A stretch of DNA of 64,000 bases from Bifidobacterium pluvialisilvae (GTDB lineage Bacteria > Actinomycetota > Actinomycetes > Actinomycetales > Bifidobacteriaceae). The notes beneath the pieces are model-generated. The model saw nothing but the letters and a program-made list of their open reading frames with translations, did no database searches and was not told the DNA's origin. A program made the translations under genes and the position numbers. The stretch lies in the NCBI RefSeq assembly GCF_019331695.1, contig NZ_JAHBBI010000003.1, positions 62,001 to 126,000 on the forward strand, read 5' to 3'. The number at the start of each line of letters is the position of its first letter. The first letter of the stretch is position 1. Shown here piece after piece: positions 36,327-43,434 of the stretch.

Positions 36327-36943
36327 GCGACCAGACACCCAACACCCCGAACGACGCCGACCGCGACCCCGACTCACTCAGCGAGGAGGAGATCAACGCC
36401 GCACTCGCCGGATTCGAGGACGAGCTCAACGGCATGGACTCGTTCGACGCGGAGCTCCAGGGGCTGCTCGGCAACAAGGCCAAGGCCGCAGTGCTCATCA
36501 CCCAGCTGAGCGCCGCCGACCTGCTCGCCGCGTTCTGCCAGCTCGCCGACATCTCCGCCCAGTGCGTGGCCGCCAAGACCGGGGCGGTCGCCGTGCTGCG
36601 CAACGTGGACGGCGACGGGCCCGAGGCCGCGGCACGCGACCTCACCACCGTGATCTCGGGGCTTTCGGTCGTGCTGGCCGTGAACCGTGCGGACAAGCTC
36701 GAAGCCACCCTGTGGGTCAACGGCAAGCCCGGTACACAGTTCGCGCCGCCCGTGCTGTTCATGTCCACGCCCGAATTCGTGGAGGACCTGCTCATCGGCA
36801 CCACCGACATCGACAGCCTCCAGAAACAGGACCTCACCATCGTGGACTCCGGCGCGATGGAACGTGCCGAGGCGCTGAACGTGATAGCCCAGCATACGAA
36901 ATTCGGCCGCGGTGGCTCCACCAAAGGTTCCAGCGTCGACTGA
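36323..36943 (+). CDS. Conserved-position unknown protein in the his operon
   Basis: A 206-residue protein of no recognised family. The first 45 residues are acidic and probably disordered. The rest alternates helices and strands ('[17 protein letters not shown]', '[18 protein letters not shown]', '[13 protein letters not shown]'). There is no signal peptide, transmembrane segment or obvious catalytic motif. It overlaps hisB (ATGA) and precedes hisH by 60 bp, so cotranscription with the his genes is likely. A helper of HisH/HisF or a regulatory role would be guesswork. Confidence 0.8.
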   Translation: MSDQTPNTPNDADRDPDSLSEEEINAALAGFEDELNGMDSFDAELQGLLGNKAKAAVLITQLSAADLLAAFCQLADISAQCVAAKTGAVAVLRNVDGDGPEAAARDLTTVISGLSVVLAVNRADKLEATLWVNGKPGTQFAPPVLFMSTPEFVEDLLIGTTDIDSLQKQDLTIVDSGAMERAEALNVIAQHTKFGRGGSTKGSSVD

Positions 36944-37003
36944 GATTCCGACCGAGACATCCCGATGGCCGGCGGGCAGACGGCCCGAACAGAAAGGCAT
37001 GAC

Positions 37004-37645
37004 ATGACATCCGTAGTGGTATTCGACTATGGCTTCGGCAATGTGCGCTCCATGGTGCGTGCGTTGGCGAACCTCGACGTCGATGTGACCCTGACCAGCG
37101 ACTACCGCCAGTCCATGGACGCGGACGGACTCGTCGTCCCCGGCGTCGGTGCGTTCGCCGCCTGCGTGAAGGGACTGAGGACCGTGGGCGGCGACCGTGT
37201 GATCGCCGAACGCCTCCAGGCCGGCAAACCCGTGCTCGGCGTATGCGTCGGCCTCCAGGTGATGTTCTCGCAGGGCGTCGAAGGCGGCACGCCTGCCGAC
37301 GGCCTCGGATACTTCGGGGGAGTGGTCGAACCGCTCGACGCCGACGTGGTGCCCCACATGGGTTGGAACACCATCGAGGCTGCCGAAGGATCCCGTCTGC
37401 TCAAGGGCCTTGGGAACGAGCGCTTCTACTTCGTCCATTCCTACGCCGTAAGCCATCCGACCGATGACGGCGCGAACGGCGGCGTGCTCGCCGGCGACGA
37501 CGAGCGCATCACCTGGTGCGAGTACGGCCGCAGCCGCTTCGTCGCGGCGGTGGAGCAGGGGCCGCTCAGCGCCACCCAGTTCCATCCCGAAAAGTCCGCC
37601 GAGGCCGGCGCCCAGCTCCTGCGCAACTGGATCGCCACCTTCTAG
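37004..37645 (+). CDS. hisH: Imidazole glycerol phosphate synthase glutaminase subunit HisH
   Basis: Supplies ammonia from glutamine to HisF. The 213 residues show class I glutamine amidotransferase features: the '[10 protein letters not shown]' oxyanion strand, nucleophile Cys in '[12 protein letters not shown]' and the His/Glu pair in 'ATQFHPEKS'. The start is ATG at 37004 after AGAAAGG. HisF is not encoded in the window. Confidence 0.95.
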   Translation: MTSVVVFDYGFGNVRSMVRALANLDVDVTLTSDYRQSMDADGLVVPGVGAFAACVKGLRTVGGDRVIAERLQAGKPVLGVCVGLQVMFSQGVEGGTPADGLGYFGGVVEPLDADVVPHMGWNTIEAAEGSRLLKGLGNERFYFVHSYAVSHPTDDGANGGVLAGDDERITWCEYGRSRFVAAVEQGPLSATQFHPEKSAEAGAQLLRNWIATF

Positions 37646-37654
37646 CCTCTCCGG

Positions 37655-37742
37655 CCCTCCGACGAGGGGACTGTCAGCGAAGCTGACCGGGGGAGAGACC
37701 GCGGCGCAGCCATACCATCACATCGGCCGCAGGCCGATTCCA
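37655..37742. repeat. Half-copy of the MITE-like palindrome upstream of hisA
   Basis: This resembles the right half of the element at 8693-8906: CCCTCCGACGAGGGG, then CTGTCAGCGAAGCTGACC, GGGAGAGACC and a terminal CATCGGCCGCAGGCCGATTCCA. It fills the gap between hisH and hisA, ending 12 bp before the hisA ribosome-binding site. A hairpin here may separate hisA expression from hisH. Confidence 0.7.
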
Positions 37743-37766
37743 CAACTTTTCCGAAAGGACCACATC

Positions 37767-38492
37767 ATGCTCACCCTTCTTCCCGCCGTCGACGTGCGCG
37801 ACGGCAAGGCCGTACGCCTGCGTCAGGGCGAATCCGGCTCCGAGACCGACTACGGCAGCCCACTCGAGGCCGCCCGCACCTGGGTCGAATCCGGCGCCCA
37901 GTGGATTCATCTCGTCGACCTCGACGCCGCCTTCGGCACCGGCGACAACCGCGCCCAGCTCAAGGCCATCGTCGGCGAACTCGGCGACAAGGTCAACATC
38001 GAGATGAGCGGCGGCGTACGCGACGACGCCAGCCTCGACGCCGCGCTCGACGCCGGCGCCGCCCGCGTCAACATCGGCACCGCCGCACTCGAAAACCCCG
38101 AATGGACCGCCGCAGTCATCAAGAAGTACGGCGACCGCGTGGCCGTCGGCCTCGACGTGCGCGGCCACACCCTTGCCGCCCGTGGCTGGGTCAAGGAGGG
38201 CGGCGACCTGTTCGAGACCATGAAGTTCCTCAACGACGCCGGCTGCTCCCGCTACGTCGTCACCGACGTGGCCCGCGACGGCATGATGAGCGGTCCGAAC
38301 ATCGAACTGCTGCGCGAGGTCGCCGAACGCACCGACGCCAAGGTCACCGCATCCGGCGGCATCTCCAGCCTCGACGACCTGCGCGCCATCAAGACGCTCG
38401 ACGGTCTCGGCGTCGACTCCGCCATCCTCGGCAAGTCCCTCTACGCCCGCGCCTTCACCCTCCAGGAGGCCCTCGAAGTCGCCAACGCCTAA
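37767..38492 (+). CDS. hisA: Phosphoribosyl isomerase HisA/PriA
   Basis: A (beta-alpha)8 isomerase of ProFAR in histidine synthesis. In many actinobacteria this enzyme (PriA) also performs the TrpF step. The 241 residues include '[19 protein letters not shown]', the catalytic Asp of strand 1, '[18 protein letters not shown]', '[12 protein letters not shown]' and '[14 protein letters not shown]' with the second Asp. The ATG at 37767 follows GAAAGGAC. It is bracketed by half-copies of the palindromic element. Dual function is inferred from the lineage, not shown here. Confidence 0.95.
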   Translation: MLTLLPAVDVRDGKAVRLRQGESGSETDYGSPLEAARTWVESGAQWIHLVDLDAAFGTGDNRAQLKAIVGELGDKVNIEMSGGVRDDASLDAALDAGAARVNIGTAALENPEWTAAVIKKYGDRVAVGLDVRGHTLAARGWVKEGGDLFETMKFLNDAGCSRYVVTDVARDGMMSGPNIELLREVAERTDAKVTASGGISSLDDLRAIKTLDGLGVDSAILGKSLYARAFTLQEALEVANA

Positions 38493-38496
38493 GGAG

Positions 38497-38594
38497 GGAA
38501 TCGCCTTCGGCGATGCGGTGTCCATAGCGGCTTCGCCGCGGTCTCTCCCTCCGTCACGCCTTACGGCGTGCCACCTCCCTCGTCAGAGGGAGGT
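38497..38594. repeat. Half-copy of the MITE-like palindrome downstream of hisA
   Basis: Matches the left half of the element at 8693-8906, including a stretch of about 50 identical bases from TCTCTCCCTCCGTCACG to CGTCAGAGGGAGGT. Its outer end, GGAATCGCC followed by GGCGATGCG, is next to the hisA stop. It is inverted relative to the half-copy at 37655-37742. Confidence 0.75.
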
Positions 38595-38624
38595 GTTGCC
38601 GTTTTGGGCAAGCGTTCCTTTTCC

Positions 38625-38740
38625 GTCATCCTGAGCAATCATTCCCCATATGCATCCTGAGCGAGCGGAGCGAGTCGAAGGAGTCACCTAGCTCGGAGAA
38701 GATCCTTCGACTCCGGCCTACGGCCTTCGCTCAGGATGAC
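38625..38740. repeat. Palindromic repeat with GTCATCCTGAGC ends
   Basis: The segment starts GTCATCCTGAGC and ends GCTCAGGATGAC. Inside, a second ATCCTGAGCGAGCGGAGC copy and a GTCGAAGGA/TCCTTCGAC pair give nested pairing. It is related to the compact palindrome at 12344-12376. With the adjacent element it accounts for nearly all of the 267-bp gap between hisA and the DUF2252 gene. Confidence 0.65.
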
Positions 38741-38759
38741 ATAGGGGAGACACCCTATG

Positions 38760-40238
38760 TCACTTCGCGCAGGGGAGGCGGCCGGACCTGATGGCGTCCA
38801 TGAACACGGCGTAGTCCAACTCGTTCTGGTCCGCATACTGCTTCGCGAACGCCATGATCGCATTATCGAACGTGTCGTCGTCGCCCATATACGCGCTGAT
38901 CGCGATCGCATCGCCCGTGCGCGCATGCGCGTGCGCCAACGCCCACGCGCTCATACGGGCCGTATTGATGATGCCCTCCTTGCCGGCATGGTCCAGATCG
39001 ATCGACCCCTTGCCGTTCCACAGCTGACGCACGTAATAATCCTTGCGCAGGCCCTCCGGCGTCGTCATGCTCGTCCAGCCCAGCAACACATCCGACGTCG
39101 TCTGGATGACCTTCTGCCCCTGCACCACACGCTCGCCATGCGTGCGGAACCGGCTGCGGCCCACGAACCGCTCCAGCACCGACTCCTCGGCCTCCTTGAT
39201 CTGCAGCACCAGCGCGTCGTTCACATCACGGCCCGACAGCAGCATCACCCACACGCGCGTGCCCACACTGCCCACGCCCACGACCTTGCGCGCCGCATCA
39301 TGATAGCGGTGGTACGAATCCAGCACCTGACGGCGGTCCGCATACAGATTGTCCTTGTACCGGCTGAACAGCGTCTCGATCGTCACATCCAACGGACCCT
39401 CATGGTCATAGCCCTTCAGCTCGCCGATCGGCACCAGTTCAGGCGGATCGGAACGGAAGCGCGGCTCGCCATCCACCAGCTCGCCGAACTTGCGCGCCGC
39501 ATGGTTCGAATCCTTCGACAACGCCTTGTTCACCGCCTTGCGCAGCGTCTTGCTCGGCATGCCGTTGCGTGAATACTCCTGCAGCGTCTTCTCCACATCG
39601 AGATTCGCATACCAGACGTCGAGATTGTCCATCTTCGCGAACTCGTCCATCGACTCATGATACGAACGGATGCACGCCTGCACCGCACGCCGGCTCGTCT
39701 CCCCGTCGAAGCCGCGGTCACGCGCGCAGATCTCCACGCTCGTCACCAGACGCTTCACATCCCACTCCCACGGACCAGGCAGCGTCTCATCGAAATCATT
39801 CACATCGAACACCAGATGCTGCGTCGGCGACATGAAAATACCGAAATTCGCGATATGCGCATCGCCCACGCACTGCACCGGAATCCCGCTGACCGGCGTC
39901 TGCGCCAGATCCGACGCCATGATCAGCGCCGTGCCCCGGTAGAACGTGAACGGCGAAACACTCATCCTCGCATACCGCAGCGGAATCAGCTCCTGCACGC
40001 GAATCGCCGACTGCTCCTCCAGCAAGGCGATCTTCTCCACACGGTTCGGCAACGGATGCCACATCGCATGACTGCCCAACGGCGCCCGACGCCTCGCGAT
40101 CGTGCCCATCAACGCACGGTCCTTGGGATTCGAGGCCTCCACCCAATCCAACGTCACCGGAGGCTCCTCCACGCCATCCGAGGCGCCGCCGAACGGGGCG
40201 GAAAACCGCGTCGTCGCGGAAATCCCAATCGCAGTCAT
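38760..40238 (-). CDS. DUF2252 family protein
   Basis: A 492-residue cytoplasmic protein with the DUF2252 landmarks: 'PFTFYRGTALIMASDLA', 'CVGDAHIANFGIF' and 'VFDVNDFDETLPGPWEWDVKRL'. These parts resemble the active-site loops of kinase-like phosphotransferases (H-x-D-x-x-N-type and D-F-D-like), although activity has not been established for the family as far as I know. The ATG at 40238 has AAGGAG seven bases upstream. It lies on the opposite strand between hisA and glnA, divergent from glnA. Confidence 0.88.
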   Translation of the reverse strand: MTAIGISATTRFSAPFGGASDGVEEPPVTLDWVEASNPKDRALMGTIARRRAPLGSHAMWHPLPNRVEKIALLEEQSAIRVQELIPLRYARMSVSPFTFYRGTALIMASDLAQTPVSGIPVQCVGDAHIANFGIFMSPTQHLVFDVNDFDETLPGPWEWDVKRLVTSVEICARDRGFDGETSRRAVQACIRSYHESMDEFAKMDNLDVWYANLDVEKTLQEYSRNGMPSKTLRKAVNKALSKDSNHAARKFGELVDGEPRFRSDPPELVPIGELKGYDHEGPLDVTIETLFSRYKDNLYADRRQVLDSYHRYHDAARKVVGVGSVGTRVWVMLLSGRDVNDALVLQIKEAEESVLERFVGRSRFRTHGERVVQGQKVIQTTSDVLLGWTSMTTPEGLRKDYYVRQLWNGKGSIDLDHAGKEGIINTARMSAWALAHAHARTGDAIAISAYMGDDDTFDNAIMAFAKQYADQNELDYAVFMDAIRSGRLPCAK

Positions 40239-40357
40239 GACAACAAACTCCTTCGCAAACAAGAGGACAGCCGACCATAACACCATACCCGCAAACACGT
40301 CCACAATGCGACACGCAACCCTTCTGTTAACGACACGTGAAACAAACTCATGAAACC

Positions 40358-41704
40358 ATGTCACACATGGACAGACAGCAGGAGTTTGCTTTGCGCACGG
40401 TCGAAGAACGCGACGTGCGCTTTATTCGTTTATGGTTCACCGACGTTCTCGGCACCCTCAAATCAGTGGCCATCGCGCCCGCCGAACTCGAAGCCGCCTT
40501 CGAAGAGGGCCTCGGCTTCGACGGCTCCGCCATCGAAGGACTCACCCGAGTCTCCGAAGACGACATGATCGTCAAGCCCGACCCCTCCACCTTCCAGATC
40601 CTCCCATGGCGGGGCGGCCCCCAAGGCACCGCCCGCATGTTCTGCGACGTGCTCACCCCCGAAGGCGAACCCAGCCTCGGCGACCCGCGCCACGTGCTCA
40701 AGCGCACCCTCGCCAAAGCCAAGGAAAAAGGCTTCACCTTCTACATCCACCCCGAAATCGAGTTCTACCTCTTCGAACTCCAGGACGACTGGTCCAAGTC
40801 GCCCAAGCCCGTCGACGAAGGCGGCTACTTCGACCACGTGCCGCGCAGCCCCGGCATGGACTTCCGCCGCGCCACCGTCAACATGCTCGAACAGATGGGC
40901 ATCTCCGTCGAATACTCGCACCACGAAGGCGGACCCGGCCAGAACGAGATCGACCTGCGCTACGCGGACGCCCTCACCATGGCCGACAACATCATGACCT
41001 TCCGCACCGTCGTCAAGGAAATCTCCCTCGAACGCGGCATCCACGCCAGCTTCATGCCCAAGCCGTTCTCCAACCACCCCGGCTCCGGCATGCACACCCA
41101 CCTCAGCCTCTTCGAAGGGGACGCCAACGCCTTCTACGAAGCCGGCCAGGAATTCAACATGTCGCTCACCGCGCGCCAGTTCGCCGCCGGCATCCTCTAC
41201 CACGCCGCCGAAATCACCGCCGTCTGCGACCAGTTCGTCAACTCCTACAAGCGCCTCTGGGGCGGCAACGAAGCCCCCAGCTACATCTGCTGGGGCCACA
41301 ACAACCGCTCCGCACTCCTCCGCGTGCCCCAATACAAGCCCGGCAAAGGCAACTCCGCGCGCATGGAGTTCCGTGCCCTCGACCCCGTCACCAACCCCTA
41401 CCTCGCCTATTCGCTCCTCCTCGCCGCCGGCCTCGACGGCATCGACAAGCAAATGACCCTCGGCGAACCCACCAGTGACGACGTCTGGGAGCTCACCGAC
41501 GAGGAACGCCAGGCCATGGGCATCGAACCCCTGCCCGACTCCCTCGACACCGCCCTCAAGATCATGGAGAAATCCGACTTCGTCGCCGACGTCCTCGGCG
41601 AACACGTCTTCCGCTACTTCCTGCGCAACAAGCGCAAGGAATGGGAGGACTACCGGGGGCAGATTACTCCCTACGAACTCCAGCACTACCTCCCCAAGCT
41701 GTAG
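40358..41704 (+). CDS. glnA: Glutamine synthetase (GSI, alpha-like)
   Basis: Assimilates ammonia into glutamine. About 448 residues with 'LGFDGSAIEG' metal-site region, 'EIEFYLFE', 'HHEGGPGQNEIDLRYADAL', 'NHPGSGMHTHLSLF' and 'NSYKRLWGGNEAPSYI'. The short length, and no adenylylation-loop motif that I can see, fit the GSI-alpha group rather than the adenylylated GSI-beta enzymes. The start is uncertain among GTG 40337, ATG 40358 and ATG 40367, none with a strong Shine-Dalgarno sequence; alignment favours the last two. The structured element beginning at 41710 directly follows. Confidence 0.95.
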   Translation: MSHMDRQQEFALRTVEERDVRFIRLWFTDVLGTLKSVAIAPAELEAAFEEGLGFDGSAIEGLTRVSEDDMIVKPDPSTFQILPWRGGPQGTARMFCDVLTPEGEPSLGDPRHVLKRTLAKAKEKGFTFYIHPEIEFYLFELQDDWSKSPKPVDEGGYFDHVPRSPGMDFRRATVNMLEQMGISVEYSHHEGGPGQNEIDLRYADALTMADNIMTFRTVVKEISLERGIHASFMPKPFSNHPGSGMHTHLSLFEGDANAFYEAGQEFNMSLTARQFAAGILYHAAEITAVCDQFVNSYKRLWGGNEAPSYICWGHNNRSALLRVPQYKPGKGNSARMEFRALDPVTNPYLAYSLLLAAGLDGIDKQMTLGEPTSDDVWELTDEERQAMGIEPLPDSLDTALKIMEKSDFVADVLGEHVFRYFLRNKRKEWEDYRGQITPYELQHYLPKL

Positions 41705-41709
41705 AAAAT

Positions 41710-41806
41710 CCGTTTCACGGAGCGTTATCCGGCTATGGGAAACTCGACGTACTTTTGTACGCCTTCGTTTCCCAACGCCGGATACCGCACGCGTGAAACG
41801 GCTTTT
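41710..41806 (+). terminator. Structured 3' element after glnA, unit A1
   Basis: Four nested, perfectly paired stems: CCGTTTCACG/CGTGAAACGG (41710-41719 with 41792-41801), TATCCGGC/GCCGGATA (41726-41733 with 41777-41784), GGGAAAC/GTTTCCC (41737-41743 with 41767-41773) and CGTAC/GTACG with a TTTT loop (41748-41761). A T-run follows the outer stem. It begins five bases after the glnA stop. It probably ends the glnA transcript, but is far more elaborate than an ordinary terminator and shares its core with the elements after ldh. Confidence 0.8.
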
Positions 41807-41811
41807 TACTT

Positions 41812-41894
41812 AGGCGGTAAAAAACTCGACGTACTCTTGTACGCCTTCGTTTTTGTCCATGGCGATACCGCACACATGGAACGGCTTTTTTTTT
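41812..41894 (+). repeat. Second, partial unit A2 of the glnA 3' element
   Basis: A tandem relative of A1 with the same core (TCGA, CGTAC-TCTT-GTACG, CCTTCG). GCGGTA pairs with TACCGC and AAAAAC with GTTTTT. The right arm GATACCGCACA...GGAACGGC plus a run of nine T nearly copies A1, but the matching left outer arm is missing. It follows A1 within 6-10 bases. Confidence 0.7.
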
Positions 41895-41919
41895 ACTTTG
41901 GCGGTGAAAAAACGGGGAA

Positions 41920-42084
41920 GTGGGTCTAACCCGTTTATGAGGAAGGGGTTTTCGGCGTCCCCGTGTATGTCATAGACCCACAAACCTTTTTATGAGCCTT
42001 TTGACCCACGGTTATTGAATGGCCGAGACCCACAAATCTATTCCGGAGACCTTTCCATCATCGAATTATTGCGGACGTGGGTCT
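41920..42084. repeat. Cluster of AGACCCAC motifs in both orientations
   Basis: Five near-identical 7-8-bp motifs: GTGGGTCT at 41920 and 42077, AGACCCAC at 41974 and 42026, and GACCCAC at 42003. The outer pair is inverted relative to the inner ones, so several alternative hairpins are possible. The 41895-42220 gap is AT-richer than the genes and holds no credible frame. The final part presumably contains the formate-channel promoter, but I cannot place it. Confidence 0.55.
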
Positions 42085-42220
42085 TCGACAACGTCGGCTA
42101 GCTCACAATGCGATGTGGGGAATCTCACGGCAACATGGCGCGGGAACATCCCATCGTGAATTACTGTGAAAGTGGTATCTCAGAGGAAAACACAGCAATT
42201 CACGAATAGAGAGACGGTTC

Positions 42221-43321
42221 ATGTCATCGAATCCCGAACAGACGTCAACAACATCCAGCCAGATGGAAGCCCCCGCGGCCGCACCCGCCACCGCCCCTGA
42301 TGCGGCCACAGCCGCCGCCGCAGCGGCAGCCACCGCGGCAGCGGCCGCCGCGTCGGCCGCCGCGACCGCCGCCGACGCGGCCAACAGCGCCGCCAACACC
42401 GCGGCCACGGCAAGCGCGACACCCACGGCGACGGCAGCGCCCGCGTCCCCGCTCGGCGCCGCGCCCAAGCTGCATCCGCTGTTCCCCGGCAACGTGTTCG
42501 TCTCCACCGTGCTGGACGTGCTCAACAGCAAGGAGACCATGACCGGCCGCCTCGTGAGCAAATACATGCAGCGCGCCCTCATGGCCGGCCTGTTCGTCGG
42601 CATCTTCTTCACCGCGTTCTTCGCCATCTCAGCCACCTTCGCCGCCGCCGGCCCCGCCATGGCGCTCGCCGGAAAGGTGCTCGGCGCATGCACGTTCGGC
42701 TGGGCGCTCGTGCTCATCTACTACACGAACTCCGAACTGCTCACCTCGAACATGATGATCGTGTCCATCGGCGTCTACCACAAGCGCATCAGCTGGCTGC
42801 ACAGCCTGCGCATCCTCGGCCTGTGCCTCGTCGGCAACCTGCTCGGCGGCCTCGTCGTCGCCCTGCTCATGCGGTTCTCCACCATCATCAGCGGCGACAT
42901 CTACACCGTCATGGTCACCGCCGTCGCCACCAAGACCGGCTACCTCACCCAGGGCGCCTTCGGCATCGCCGACCTGTTCGTCCGCGCCATCTTCTGCAAC
43001 TTCTGCATCAACATCGCCATGCTCATGTGCTACAACGGCAAGATCGTCAACGACTTCACCAAGTGCATCATCATGATGGTCGCCGTGTTCGTGTTCGCCT
43101 ACCTCGGCTTCGAACACTCCGTCGCCGACTCCGTGCTGTTCCTCATCATGGGCCTGCACGGCGTAGGCGACCCGGTCATGGAGGTGCTCGCCATCATCGT
43201 CGTCATACTCGGCAACTTCGTGGGCGGCGGCCTGCTCATCGGCATCAACTTCGCCGTCATGAACGACCAGCACACCCACCATGCCGAACGCAACCTGCGC
43301 CACAACATCGGCCGCCGGTAA
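42221..43321 (+). CDS. focA: Formate/nitrite transporter (FocA family) with Ala-rich N-terminus
   Basis: A pentameric channel of the FNT family, probably exporting formate made by pyruvate formate-lyase in the bifid shunt. Of 366 residues, the first 80 or so are extremely Ala/Thr-rich and look disordered. The FNT core follows: 'SKYMQRALMAGLFVGIFF', 'FGWALVLIYYTNSELLTSNM', 'LFVRAIFCNFCINIAML' and 'FLIMGLHGVGDPVMEV'. The central channel histidine motif is not certain from reading alone. ATG at 42221 with AGAGAGAC upstream. Confidence 0.9.
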   Translation: MSSNPEQTSTTSSQMEAPAAAPATAPDAATAAAAAAATAAAAAASAAATAADAANSAANTAATASATPTATAAPASPLGAAPKLHPLFPGNVFVSTVLDVLNSKETMTGRLVSKYMQRALMAGLFVGIFFTAFFAISATFAAAGPAMALAGKVLGACTFGWALVLIYYTNSELLTSNMMIVSIGVYHKRISWLHSLRILGLCLVGNLLGGLVVALLMRFSTIISGDIYTVMVTAVATKTGYLTQGAFGIADLFVRAIFCNFCINIAMLMCYNGKIVNDFTKCIIMMVAVFVFAYLGFEHSVADSVLFLIMGLHGVGDPVMEVLAIIVVILGNFVGGGLLIGINFAVMNDQHTHHAERNLRHNIGRR

Positions 43322-43344
43322 CCGCCGACGCCGGCATGACGTGA

Positions 43345-43387
43345 AAGAGGACGGCCACGGTTCCCCATGGAACGTGACCGTCCTCTT
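43345..43387. terminator. Bidirectional terminator between focA and hrpA
   Basis: AAGAGGACGG (43345-43354) and CCGTCCTCTT (43378-43387) form a 10-bp stem, with an inner GGTTCC/GGAAC hairpin. It lies between the two convergent genes, 24 bp past the focA stop and 48 bp past the hrpA stop. Confidence 0.75.
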
Positions 43388-43434
43388 CCATATTGTCGCC
43401 GTGCCGTTTCGACGGCGCGGTTTCGACGGCGCGG

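Noticed and set aside
41735-41929. 64-codon plus-strand frame within the glnA 3' element
   Set aside because: The repeated codons reflect the RNA repeats and stems. There is no Shine-Dalgarno sequence, and pairing is better preserved than any peptide.
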